Shown: one piece after another, positions 1-11,400 of the stretch
How the letters are laid out: each line of letters begins with the position of its first letter
Position numbering within the stretch: the first letter of the stretch is position 1
From: Dysidea avara
Lineage: Eukaryota; Porifera; Demospongiae; Dictyoceratida; Dysideidae
DNA length: 64,000 nt
Assembly: GCF_963678975.1 (NCBI RefSeq)
Contig: NC_089274.1
Span: 30,071,053 to 30,135,052, forward strand
Direction: 5' to 3'
Made by a program: the position numbers and the translations under genes
The notes under the pieces: model-generated
Seen by the model: only the letters and a program-made list of their open reading frames with translations
What the model was told of the DNA's origin: nothing
The model's database searches: none

Positions 1-19
1 AGGCTCCCTCGTCTATTTC

Positions 20-3000
20 TATTGCCACCACAGACCAGTCAGCTGCTTCAACAGCTCCCACTACAGCTGAGGTATGATAACAATTGTTGAAGCATGAAAT
101 AATGGATACTATCACAGGGAACTTCATTACTGGTGTCAACTTCACCTTCCACAGCTGTTGGAAATTATACACCAGCAACTGATAAGGTATTGAATAAATA
201 CATCCCACCTATTCCACATGGCTTACAGTACATTAAAATAGCTCTCCTTTTAAACTGTGACCGATCGAGGAACTTCCAGAGGATAGGTTGCCTTTAAAAT
301 GGAAGAATATGATGCTGAAGACAGAACAGCAGTGGATAGGGATGGAAGTATTCTGTGAAAAGTATAAGATCAGTGACACTGCTGCAATGAAGCTGTGGTG
401 AGATCCACCAAAACCTAACATCACACAAAGCCAGCCAAACCCTGAGTTCTATGTCTTGCATAAGTGCCACGTAGAAAATGGAGTTTTGACTTCAAGTGCC
501 CATGTTGCTATCAGTCCCTTGGGTAAGAAATACATTGTCCTTAACACTGTTCATGTAGGTTTATGTATGCAGCACAAAGGGTATTTACAAGAAAACTCTG
601 AGGGAGGTGCTTGACTTTTTTGAGTCCTATTATTTAGCAACTGAAGGACTAAGTTGCAAGCATTGCAAAAAGGCACTTCAGTCTTGGGATTTGCAGTATG
701 TCTTGCTAAAATTATTAAAATGACTGATGTTGGTACCCAATAATAAAAAAATTTTGAAACAGCTTCCGGAATCCTACAAGAAGCAGTTTCCTGCCATACT
801 CACATACTGTGACAGAAGAGTGGTGTCTCTTTTAAGGGGTCATACACTTGGTAATAGCCCCACTGCACTTCACAATGCAGTACTGGAACTGCACACCGAT
901 GAGTGGTTGCATAAACAACTTCATTACCTTGAAGACTGTAGACGAGTACATAATGAAGTAAACATGCATTGCTAGTTTGTTTCCTCTTGCGATGTCATAG
1001 TGATGGAAAGACAAAGCTTTTGAAGCAATCAGCTCCTGAGTTTGAAGCAGTGGTTAAGATGCCCCAAGTACCATGTGATTGGTGTGTTCCTTAATTACGG
1101 CCATATAAAGATAGTACATAATCATGTGTACATTTAAACATCTGCTTTGGCATGCATGGCTGGATGATGTCTGTGTATGCCAGGGACATTCTCAGCAGGC
1201 TACCTCAGATTCTTGCCACCTGTACTGGAGTTTTTGGAAAGGTTTTAAAGATAGACTCCACTAAGAAGGTGTGTAAGAAGCTGCAGGGAATGGCTGCTGA
1301 GAGTGCTGCCTGGTGTACCAATGTTGGAAACGAGCGAGGGGAAGTGCTAATCTCTGTGCTAACAGAATCAGAAGGACTGGAAGGACTTCGTCCAATGGCA
1401 ATTGGGATAATAGAGAGGTTGCATAGACAAATAAATTGCATATACCACTTACAGTTTTTTTGCTCAGATACAAGAGGGCCAAGCAATATCCCCCACTGGT
1501 AATGTACACAGACCGAGACTGCTGCTGTGTTGCTGGTAGGGCAAAGTGTGCACAACTGTTTAAGGAGTGGGATCATCTCCAAGTATGCAGTTATTGACAT
1601 ATGCATTACTGCTATTTTACCTCAAAGGTACGACTGGACATATGGCATTTCATGCGAAGGCTTGCTCGTGGCTGCACTTCCGAATCGCACCCTCTGTATG
1701 GAGAGTTTATGTCCCGATTGTCATGAGCTATTTTTGAATGGGATGAGACTGATTATTGGTGAGCATTTATAATAACACATACACTGTGTAGGAGTTATCT
1801 CTTGTATAATTGTGACATTGCAGTCGTCTGTGTGATGCTAAGAAAGGGTATCTGCAGGAAAAGGGAGTGAGCAACCCCTCCATGAATGCCATAGAAAAGG
1901 CCATTACTAAGGAGGAAAGGGCACAACATTGCCGAAGGGGAATAGAAGAGACCATAAAAGCCATTGAGGAGTTGGTGTTACAGTTCACCTCAGTCACAGA
2001 TAACCTCACTGTTCCACTGCTCAGGTATATACAGTGACTTCTATTGTGTTCATCATTTCACTTACTTTTGCTTTTTCATGCAGTAAACTCATAGTAGACA
2101 TTTCGAAAGTTGAAAAGAAGCATGTCGCATGCATCCAAGATCCAGATGGGCTGCCCTTGTATACTGTCACAGGTTATAGCACAAAGGGTGGGATGAAGTT
2201 GCCAGTCTTTCGTTGCTCACGAGGGACAACATCATTGGAATCATTTCACCTCCACCTGGCAAGGTATGTACACAAAATTTTGTACATGTACTGTACAGTA
2301 GCAGTTAGTTGCTCTATTAGATTTATCCCAGGCTCTTCAGCAAGTAATGTACACTTTCAAGCATTCTTTCTGGAGGGTTTGTCCAGATGGAACCAGGCAA
2401 GGGCACTGGCAGCAGTACAGCATCAAAACAATAGTTTACGAACATTTGACCTTGACTTAGCCTGCAAGGTTTGAACATTATTTTAGGGTATTGAATTACA
2501 TCATTGTATACATTAGGTAAATAAACTACACCAGTCACATTTCCACACAATGTTGCTCCCACGTCATCATGCACCAACCAAACACAATGATATCGAGTTC
2601 TTTGGGGTGGCCTACTTAGTTAAGCAAACTGGCAGTGATCTCTTGCTTTCAGAGGAAACATTGTTCCCACAAAAGAAGAATCGTGCTGTTAGCAATGCTA
2701 CTGAAGAAGAGAGTGATGGAAGTGACATTGAAGACAACGTCACTTCTGATGAAGGCTATGTAGATGGGAGTATGGAAGTCCCTGCTACTTCAGACGATCC
2801 ACTGAAGTTTGATGAGGGAGCAGCCTGTTTGGAGGAAGAACATGAGGCAGAAGATGAGGAAGAAGAAGACAATGAGGAAGAATCTGAAGAGGTAAATCAC
2901 ATAAAGCTATATACTATCCATTTAATTACTGTAATACAGATGCTCTAATAAGGTCAATGAGGCCAGTACCTGCACTACCTCAGATGCCACTAATGACCCC

Positions 3001-4398
3001 AGAGGGATACCAGGTTGGGAGAAAGTTGCTCAATTATCCTGGCACTTCTTGAAATGACTGGGATTGCTGCACAAATGAGGTAGTTGAACAACTACAACGT
3101 TTGTATCATTCCCTCAATCCATATGACAAGAAAGCTACTGAAGCGTTGTTGAAGTCACAGCAGCATTTGAGGGGCAGATTTTGTAGCAGGAAACATGTTA
3201 CTGAGAGCTCATGGCATATCACTGAACAGAAAATGAGGAGGTATACTGATTAAATTTTACTCAGCAGTGTTTATTTAAGTAAAATTTCATAGGGCATTAC
3301 TTGCTGGAGTGTCTATCCCACTTCCACCTGCCAAGAGCAGAATTGTAGAGGCAATTTGCTGCTTGCTCAGTTTGAAGTACCAGTCTTCACAGATGACTTC
3401 TGGTGCAGGTATGTCATGTCAAAAAAGCTCTAGAGGGAGTCTGTTATGGCAGGTGGGAAGTTGAGAATCTACCAACACCAGTCCACACTAATCCTAAAGG
3501 AATACAGGTCCATCCGTGCTAGAGTTTATAACTCACCACAATTGCTAGAGGGAACAAACCTGGCTTTGTATCATGTCAACCAGAATGGCTTGGTAAATGA
3601 GTATTTTAGACAAGGAGAGGTATAACCAATGTTTTATGCGGTACACAGCAAAAGTGGTTAAAAGGTCAAACAAGGAAGAAGGAAATTGTCACTCTTATGC
3701 AGGGTCTGAAATTGACAGTGCCATCTCTGTGCTCTTCTAAAAATCTCCCTCCTGTTCAAGACCAACCATCCTCTTCTCCTCCTCCTCCAGAACCACACCA
3801 TCAAATCACTGAGCCAGAGGATACCACAGGGCAGGCTAGGAAAAGAACCATTTCTAGCTCTGGCACACTAGGTAATTCTCAAGTCATGTATCGTAAGTTG
3901 AGCTATGAGGAAGCTGCCTCAATTTCTTCCTTTGCTAGTTCTTCTGACTCTGCTAATGATTTGGTGAGCCACTCCAAGTGGTTTAAGAGAATATATATAA
4001 TATAATTGTACATTTCTATAGGGACTGCAAGAGGAAGTTGTGGAACATACTGTACGTGTTTTGTTGTGTAGTTTATTTGTGCACGCATTGTTATTTCCAA
4101 TCTTAGGAACTGTGAGTCGTACGCAAGAGTGGCGCATACAAAGGAAGCAAAGACTGAAAGCTGCTGCTACTGCTGGATTGGATGTAGATAATCTTCCTCC
4201 ACCACCAAGGAAAAGGCAAAAGCAGCACAAAACCCATAAGTGTAGCAAATTTCATAAAACTTTGAATGGTGAGTAGTGCTAAATGTACATTTTTGTTACA
4301 CTGGTATGTTGATTATTATTAGCAAAGACTGGTCATAGTCAATTCCATGGTGCTTGGTACTGCCCTGCTGTGGACTCAGCTATACCAATAAATGAGTG
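20..4398 (+). pseudogene. Decayed multi-exon transposon-like gene (DUF6729-like protein)
   Basis: Pieces of one long protein occur in order on this strand. They are a Cys-rich FKCPCC segment near 500, a KKTLREVLDFFESYYLA segment near 590-690, a DRRVVSLLRGHTLGNS segment (727-957), and LKIDSTKKVCKKL followed by AAWCTNVGNERGE (1152-1440). A WHFMRRLARGCTSESHPLYG stretch follows at 1640-1710, then CIQDPDGLPLYT and SLESFHLHLARY (2100-2263). After that come an acidic region (2550-2890) and a basic C-terminus with paired CxxC-like motifs (4110-4398). I associate this series with a large uncharacterised, probably transposon-encoded family of aquatic animals (DUF6729-like, from memory). Good GT-AG junctions remain, for example about 2264-2330. 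It is broken: a TGA at about 400, a frameshift near 478, a stop at 721 and others. It begins at or before the window edge. No function is known to me. Confidence 0.6.
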
Positions 4399-4401
4399 AA
4401 A

Positions 4402-5450
4402 GGATAAGCAGAAGAAGCAGCATCAGCAAAAGCAACAGGTACGTACAATAAATACAGCAGTTACAACAACAACATCCTCAATTACAGCAGCGGCAGAAAC
4501 AACTACAACAGCAGCAAAATCAATTACAGCAACCACAACAACAGGTATAAAGATAACAGCATTAACAATTACAACTAAAGTATCAACAATTTTAGCAGGT
4601 ACATACAACAGCAGCAACAAAAACAACAGCAGCCACAGTTACAACTGCAGAAACAGCTGCCACAGCAGCAAAAACAATTACAGCAGTCCCAACAGCAGCA
4701 GAAGCAGCAACAGTTACAGTTACAGCAGATTCAGCAACAACTACAACAGAAGCAATTACAGCAACCTCAACAAAGACAACAGCTAAAGCACCAATTACAA
4801 CAGCTACTACAACAACAACTACAGCAGCTGAAACATTATTACAGCAGCAGAAACAACCACAGCAGCAGCAGCAGCAACAACAACAAAAACAACAACAACA
4901 ACAGCAGAAACAACAACAGTTGGTACAGCAACCTCAACAGCAACTGCATGCAGGCACAACAACAACAATCACAGCAACCACTACATCTACAACAGCAATT
5001 GAGGCAATTACAGCAGTCACAATTATTGCAACAGAAGCAGCCACAGCAGCAAAAACAATGGGAACAATTACCACAACTTCAACAAAACAGCACCAATTAC
5101 AACAGCTGCAGAAACAGCAAAAACAATACCAATCTCAGCAGCCACAGCACTATGGCCAGCAGCAGCAGCAACAGTAGCACCAACAACAGCAGCATCAGCA
5201 ACCACATCAACAGCAGCACCAGCTGTTGCAGCAACAACAACAACAATCTCAACAGCAGCAGCAGCACCAGCAACAACAACAATTACAACAACCTTGCAAC
5301 AACAACAGGCTCAACAGCAGCTGCAGGGACCACAACCTCAACATCAACTGCAGCCACAAAGACAACAACAGCAACATTTTCAGTTGTTGCAGCTTGTGCA
5401 AGCTGTGCAAGCTGTGCAGCAACAACTACAGCAGAAAAAAACAGGCCTAG
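4402..5450 (+). repeat. CAR (CAG/CAA) trinucleotide low-complexity tract, Q-rich tail
   Basis: About 1 kb of degenerate CAG/CAA/ACA repeats. In successive frames it reads as poly-Gln, Thr/Ala-rich or Asn/Ser-rich peptides, so frames have slipped several times. It directly follows the last recognisable segment of the upstream pseudogene: the KQQ-rich reading starts right after a TGA at about 4398 where a Trp would fit. It may therefore be the expanded glutamine-rich C-terminus of that protein. The long open frames here on both strands are low-complexity artefacts. Confidence 0.8.
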
Positions 5451-5582
5451 GAATACAACCAACACCATGCATACATGCAGTAAAAGTAAGGTATTGCTCA
5501 CTTGATATAATTATATTTGACTAGCAAACATAAAGTTATTACATCAACACACATGTTTACTATAAAATGTGAACATGTGCGT

Positions 5583-5712
5583 CAGCACACATAATAGCCA
5601 GGGTCAGTATGTATTGCATATCAGATATATTACTATAGATAGTTATATATCTGATGTTTTATAGCTACTGTACATATAAAATACATACTGACTCTGGCTA
5701 TTATGTGTGCTG
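5583..5712. repeat. Foldback (palindromic) MITE, 130 bp
   Basis: The left arm (5583-5615, cagcacacataatagccagg onward) is mirrored by the right arm (5680-5712) with about one mismatch. A second inner inverted pair around 5620-5656 (atcagatatat / atatatctgat) extends the fold. No coding capacity. It lies just beyond the CAR tract. Confidence 0.75.
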
Positions 5713-5719
5713 ATGTATT

Positions 5720-7250
5720 GATAAAGATATTGAATATGTACCATCAATGTTATGGGACTGTCTCACTTTCTCAGTGGAGCAAAGCCTTACCATGGATGGG
5801 ATCTTGGTGGACTAACTAGTGTGGCTGAAACTAAAATCCTTATGATGATATGATGGCATGTAGCTGTACCATATAGTGCTTGCTGTGGCCTGAGTACATT
5901 GACCATCCTTGTAACTAGTTATGTGATCTGCAGCTGGTCTAATAAAAGTATGTGGTCTAAGCCTTTCCAAATGATCATGACATGGGTTAATGGTCACCTC
6001 ACACCATATCTAGTGAATAGTGAATATATAGTAGCTTTATCAGTTTGAAATTAAATAATAATGCCAATAAAGACATGTTACATTACTTGGATATTGGTCT
6101 GGAAAAGGCTTTAACACTGTCCTGCTTGTTGGACCCTGTTGCATAATGGTCTCTGTTATTAATTTTACCTTGAATGGTGCAGTGGTTAACCAATATGCAT
6201 AGGCTTCACTTATAATTGATGTACTTCAGTTATTAGTAATTCGGCATAATAATACAATGATGCACATTGTACAGAAAACATTGTTATTATATACAGTGAT
6301 TAGGTATACACAACGTAGCTATTAGCCAGCATAGTAATAGATGACTATAGCTAGACTATATATGTGCGCGATTGTGGAAGCATCACAATTACTCCTAACC
6401 CCAGGTACGTTTTACTCTATGATGGGAAATCAAATATAACGTATGCTTCATTGGACTCATGGACACAAGTATAATAGCTATATATATCATTAAGTACGGT
6501 AGTACTTAATGGTAGGGATCGTCAAGGTTCACGATTTCCCGCCAAAAAATTACGCACCAAAAGCAGACTTGCAAAACTATCTCGGCGATTCAGCAGTATT
6601 GTATTACAAAAGTGAAGCACGATTTCGCCTTCAAAACGACACGAAATGCATCCTATGAGTTTCCACGAATTTTAAAAAAAATTCTATCTGATCGAATTTT
6701 CTAGTGACTGACTCCCTAACTGATGCCTTCAGCCAGGCCTAGTGGGAAGATGGCAACAGCTACAGTCCTACTTCTTGCATGAAAACGGCTCGCTTTGCCT
6801 ATAGATTAAACCTTTCCTACACCGATAGAAATACAATCCTTGCGCTAGGGTCTTACCTTTCATCGTTCTTTAATGTCGCCATCGTCCTGGATTCACTACA
6901 GGTAGTGTTAATAACTCCACAAATGGCTTCAATGTACGGCGCTGTCCGCTTCAATAAGAGTGCTCGCTAAATAGAGTAATCATAATCTTCGCGGTAAAAT
7001 ATTCGAATACACACGGTTGAAAGTTCGAAGTTGATTTTGAGCAGGAAGAGCGAGCTGTTCACAATCGGGAAGCTTTGTACGTGTAAGTGAATATATTTAG
7101 CGACTTATATCTTTTGTTTCTGGCAAAGTTAACCGGCAAAATTAATATTGCTTGCGTTTGTAAACGTATTTCTTTGCTGTAAACAACGTATCTACCTCAA
7201 GTATTTGAGCGATATTAGAAATAATTCGTAGCAAAATAGCGTTAGCTAAG
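5720..7250. other. Non-coding stretch, nothing firmly identified
   Basis: No open frame here resembles a known protein. The missing last exons of the minus-strand PLP enzyme were looked for here by their expected conserved motifs and not found. Around 6700-6970 there is a more GC-rich segment that could be dispersed repeat or a promoter for the small open frame at 7308. Confidence 0.5.
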
Positions 7251-7307
7251 GGTATTGTGGTTATTATTGCTTTGTGTGTTTTCTCTGAGGCAATATTGGG
7301 TGCGGCA

Positions 7308-7586
7308 ATGCCTTCGAAGGAAGCGGCGCGGAAGAGTAGAAAGAAGAAGAATAACAGGGCGTACTATGAAGCTCATACAGAGTCTATACTCTTAGAGAGA
7401 AAGAACAAGTACAGCAGTGAATGCCGATCACAGCGTCATGCTAATGAGTACTACAAAAATGTAACAGCGTCGCGTGAGAAATCAGCTGAAGCCACCAAAA
7501 CATCATTTAACAAAGATTTGGCAAAGTCTCGCATTGAGTCAGCGGAAAGGCAAAGGGAATACTACCATCAAGACTTGGAAAAGTAA
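7308..7586 (+). CDS. Small basic repetitive protein, probably transposon-derived fragment
   Basis: A 92-codon frame starting ATGCCTTCG encodes a very Lys/Arg-rich, helix-prone protein (MPSKEAARKSRKKKNNRAYY at the start). Imperfect repeats follow of the form xRxxYYxxxxExxxxER, about 20-25 residues each. I have the impression that such Lys/Arg/Tyr repeat proteins are common N-terminal parts of large sponge transposon proteins, but this rests on memory. The frame ends in TAA only about 80 bp before a large MITE (7669). It may be a truncated gene or the first exon of one. Not recognised beyond that. Confidence 0.35.
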   Translation: MPSKEAARKSRKKKNNRAYYEAHTESILLERKNKYSSECRSQRHANEYYKNVTASREKSAEATKTSFNKDLAKSRIESAERQREYYHQDLEK

Positions 7587-7668
7587 CTTTAGTGTCCTGT
7601 GTAATAGAAACTGCATGCACATAAAAGATAAGATTCATGCAATGTTTGTAAAAAGTACACAAACAAGT

Positions 7669-7932
7669 GGAACAAAAAATTAGGAATTTTCAATATGAGT
7701 AGGGATCAAAGTAATAAAAAGTACTGAAACAAGAGAGATTATCTACCACCTGAAGTCATGCTAGTACACACGTAATCCCTACTTCAGTGCCATTATATCT
7801 TAAATCTTGGTAACTGAAGTAGCAATTACGTGTGTACTAGCATGACTTCAGGTGGTAGATAATCTCTCTTGTTTCAGTACTTTTTATTACTTTGATCCCT
7901 ACTCATATTGAAAATTCCTAATTTTTTGTTCC
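7669..7932. mobile_element. Perfect foldback MITE, 264 bp
   Basis: Arms 7669-7776 and 7825-7932 are exact reverse complements over 108 bp, around a 48-bp loop. The perfect arms imply a recent insertion or gene conversion between arms. The outer ends (ggaacaaaaaattaggaatt...) resemble those of other MITEs in this window (34205, 37561, 12820 families). No coding capacity. Confidence 0.9.
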
Positions 7933-8475
7933 ATATATATACGAATATAACAAATTATCGATATCGATAATTTATCAATAGCTGAAGCTTATTATTACTG
8001 ATTGTGGGATTGATCTTTCACTCCATTTTCCCCCCCGGTTTTCTCTCTTTTTTCCCCCGGTGGGGAGAAAACTTTTGATAGCTTTTTCTTTTAGCCACTA
8101 CTATTCAAAACCTGACTAGTACAAGGTACGTAGGCAATGTGCAGTATTTGTTTAGGGTAAGGCCTACCAAATTCAATGGCTGGATTAAAAGCAAGCCTTC
8201 ATGGCTAATATATCCAGGTATTGTGACCCTCATTAATACAGTAAGACCAGTACTTCATGATTGAGGCCATAATATTTCTTTTCACTACTAAGACCAGCAC
8301 TTCATGATTGAGCTAGCCACAACATTTCTTTTCACTACTGAGGCTTTCACTACACAGGGTGGTCATCAAGTGCAATAATGTAGATTAACACATGATAAAT
8401 GTATGATTTTAAAATAAACCAAAAGTAATAGAATGTGATGTTTCTGACACAATACAGTCACACACTATTACGTAC

Positions 8476-11400
8476 TTTAACTTGGAACCAGTGAGATAAT
8501 TAGCAATGCTCAGTCCTGAAGCTGTTCCCCCACTTCCAGTAGCAAACACAATATCATCATACTGCTCGGCTACTCCCTGTATATGAAAAGTACATAGTAA
8601 CACATCATAGTAAATGGCAAGAAACTGCATTTTCTATTTCATGAAAATCGCACGAGACTTGCCAGAGGTATACCAATCTGTAAAATATTAAAAGTTGAAT
8701 GTAGGATCATGTAACCAAACTTGTAAAGGGGATGGCTAAACCAATTTAACTTGAATAAAAAGATATTCCATTTTCTTCTGGGCTAAACTAAGCTACTGTA
8801 TATTTTTCAGTTTACATTGAAGTACTGGCTTCCTGCCTACCAAACAAACCAACTGTTTATATGTTTATTGTAACTTAAGTAAACAGTTACGATTAAATCT
8901 TGTTCAAGTCATAAACAAGAAGTTATAGCACAACAGGGTGCGTACAAGGTAGTATGCTTGCCTATCCTCCGCCATGCACTTATAAATGGATAAGTGATAC
9001 TTGAAGACAATGTCTGTGTCTGGAAGTGAGACTGTTGGTTGCTTTGTAAAAAAATATGTTAATCTTAAACAATAGACAAGGTTCCTAAGTCAATAAAGTA
9101 GGATTATTAATCACAATCTTTTGTGAACTGTACCAAACATTAGGTATGAAAAAATAAATGTTGCATGTGTATTTTAATATATGTATGCTAACTACTTAAG
9201 GCATCGTTGTCTAAATCGCATGATGCAGTACCTGGGACCTTCCTAAGCACCTCAGTTACATCAGAGTAGCTTACAATACTGTATATATCATACATTATAT
9301 CTTCTTATACAGTACGAAAAAATAGCACTCTTTTCTCCATATGGTGTATGTTTTACAGTATGTTAGAGTTAAAGCACCGCCATGCGTGTGTATGGAAAAT
9401 ACAGTACGAGGGTGTGTGTCGAGAGGCTAATACAGCAAGAGGCTTCGCCTCGTGCTGTATTTGCCTTGAGACACCCCCCGAGTACTGTATGTTTCGTACA
9501 CACAAGCAAGGTGGTGCTTTAAGTGTTATATTATACTTCCTGGTCACGTCTGGCTTGGAGCAATTTTCTCTAGTACTCAAACCGCTGCGATTTTCGGTGA
9601 TAAGGATATCAGTAAGTGTTCATATAATCTATTTCTAGTTGTAGAACGAACTAATAGGATTAGTTTGGCTAGTTTTAGCGATTTACAATGTCACACACGT
9701 GATCAATCGTGCTGTCTTAGTGGAGTTGTGTTTAAAAGCTTCGTGATCAGACGATTAGTAAGTGTTTATACAATCTATTCCTAGTTGTAGAACGAACTTG
9801 TAGGATTAGTTTGGCTGGTTTTAGCAAATTACAGTGTGTTGTTTACATTACATTCCTTAAATAAATTATCTGCATAACTGTACTGTATTTGCCCAAGTGT
9901 ACTGTATTTTCCCAAGTGTACCATATTTTCCCAAGTGTACCGTATTTGCCCAATTAGCTGCATAACTGTACTGTATGAGTATACAGTACAGTTATGCAGT
10001 TGATTAGTACTCTATGGACAATACAATACGTGGCATCGCCTTGATCCTCCCACGCAAAGTACAATATATATGTATTTACCTGATCTAGTAGTTCTCTGAA
10101 TGCTTCAATATAACCCCACATTCCTGTCAGATTAGAGCCTCCTACAGGCATATTATATGGTTTCTGTCCACTTGATCTGATAACAAATAACCATTCTCAG
10201 ATAAAATGCATTGGTGATTTTCATCAATTACACACACAAAACACTCACATATTATGTAAGTACAGCAATTAACAAATACCAGCAATCAATATTTTGGTAA
10301 AAGATACCACTGAAATTTGCAGCTGGGACGCAATTTAATAAGAAATTACTAACTAGAAAGAATTCATAGAATGTAACAATGGATACGGTGGTAGAATGTC
10401 GTGTAAGTCACGGTGAACGAATAAAGCTGGTGTGCCATATTGTGGTATAATCACATGGACAGGAAGAAAGAAAACTAATAGCCCACCAAGTAGGACAGAT
10501 CACACATCAAATTCAGTCGACACCACTCCAACCATTTCCAATATATGGGTGGCCAAAGCTTTTTTCCATCATTTTTGAGAGCCATTATTCTTTTTGCATA
10601 CCTTGCAAAACTTACAATATTTGAATGGTTTCAAATTAGTATTGATGTAAACCAGGTGCACCACTTTTCCACACTATATATTACTATTCAGCCATTTCTT
10701 TAATTTCACTACTTTATATCTGACACTTTGTTGAAGATGGCGGCACCACAGCTTGGCTGTCGAGGAATGGATTTGGGTACACATGAAATTACATACAAAA
10801 CTAGCACATTTTGGCACTTTATATAGAAATGTCATGTAGTACATAACAACCACAACTGTATGTAACCTTAATTTATCAGCATAGGTAGACATTTTATCCT
10901 TTAAACCTGCTACATAGCCAAGTTCATTTGTTTTTCCTTCGTAAGACAATGGTGGCACTAGAAAAACATTAGCTCCTACCAATCTGTCCAATAGCAAGTT
11001 ACCATTACACTGTGCTTTTGATGGGTCCTATGAAATAAAGGTCATGTAATACTATCTATACTTCAATTGCTTAATTATGTACCAGATTTCCTGGACACCG
11101 CAAAAACAGGTGGCTATCTAGGCCAATCTGTCTGCTAGCCACTGCCGCTGCTCTGCAAAAGTTGGACTGTAGACCTCCACATGTAACCACACAATTACAT
11201 CCTGTCTGAACTGCTTCAGCCAAAAGAAACTCCAATTTGCGTACCTACATCCATCCATACATATGTGAAAATTAAAAAAAAAATGTAATGGAAATAATAT
11301 ATTATGGTCACAGCTGATACCAAAATTACATGTATTTAGAATATCAGCTTTGGATAAATATAGTATTGTCAGGAATTGTGTTTCAAGGATAATATGCAGC

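Noticed and set aside
4920-5524. Long open frames rich in Gln, Asn, Ser or Thr on both strands
   Set aside because: They are different readings of one CAR trinucleotide tract; only the tract and a possible Q-rich tail are supported.
5812-5997. Possible last exon of the PLP enzyme (minus strand frame)
   Set aside because: The peptide has none of the expected C-terminal motifs of the family and no splice phase match to exon 6.
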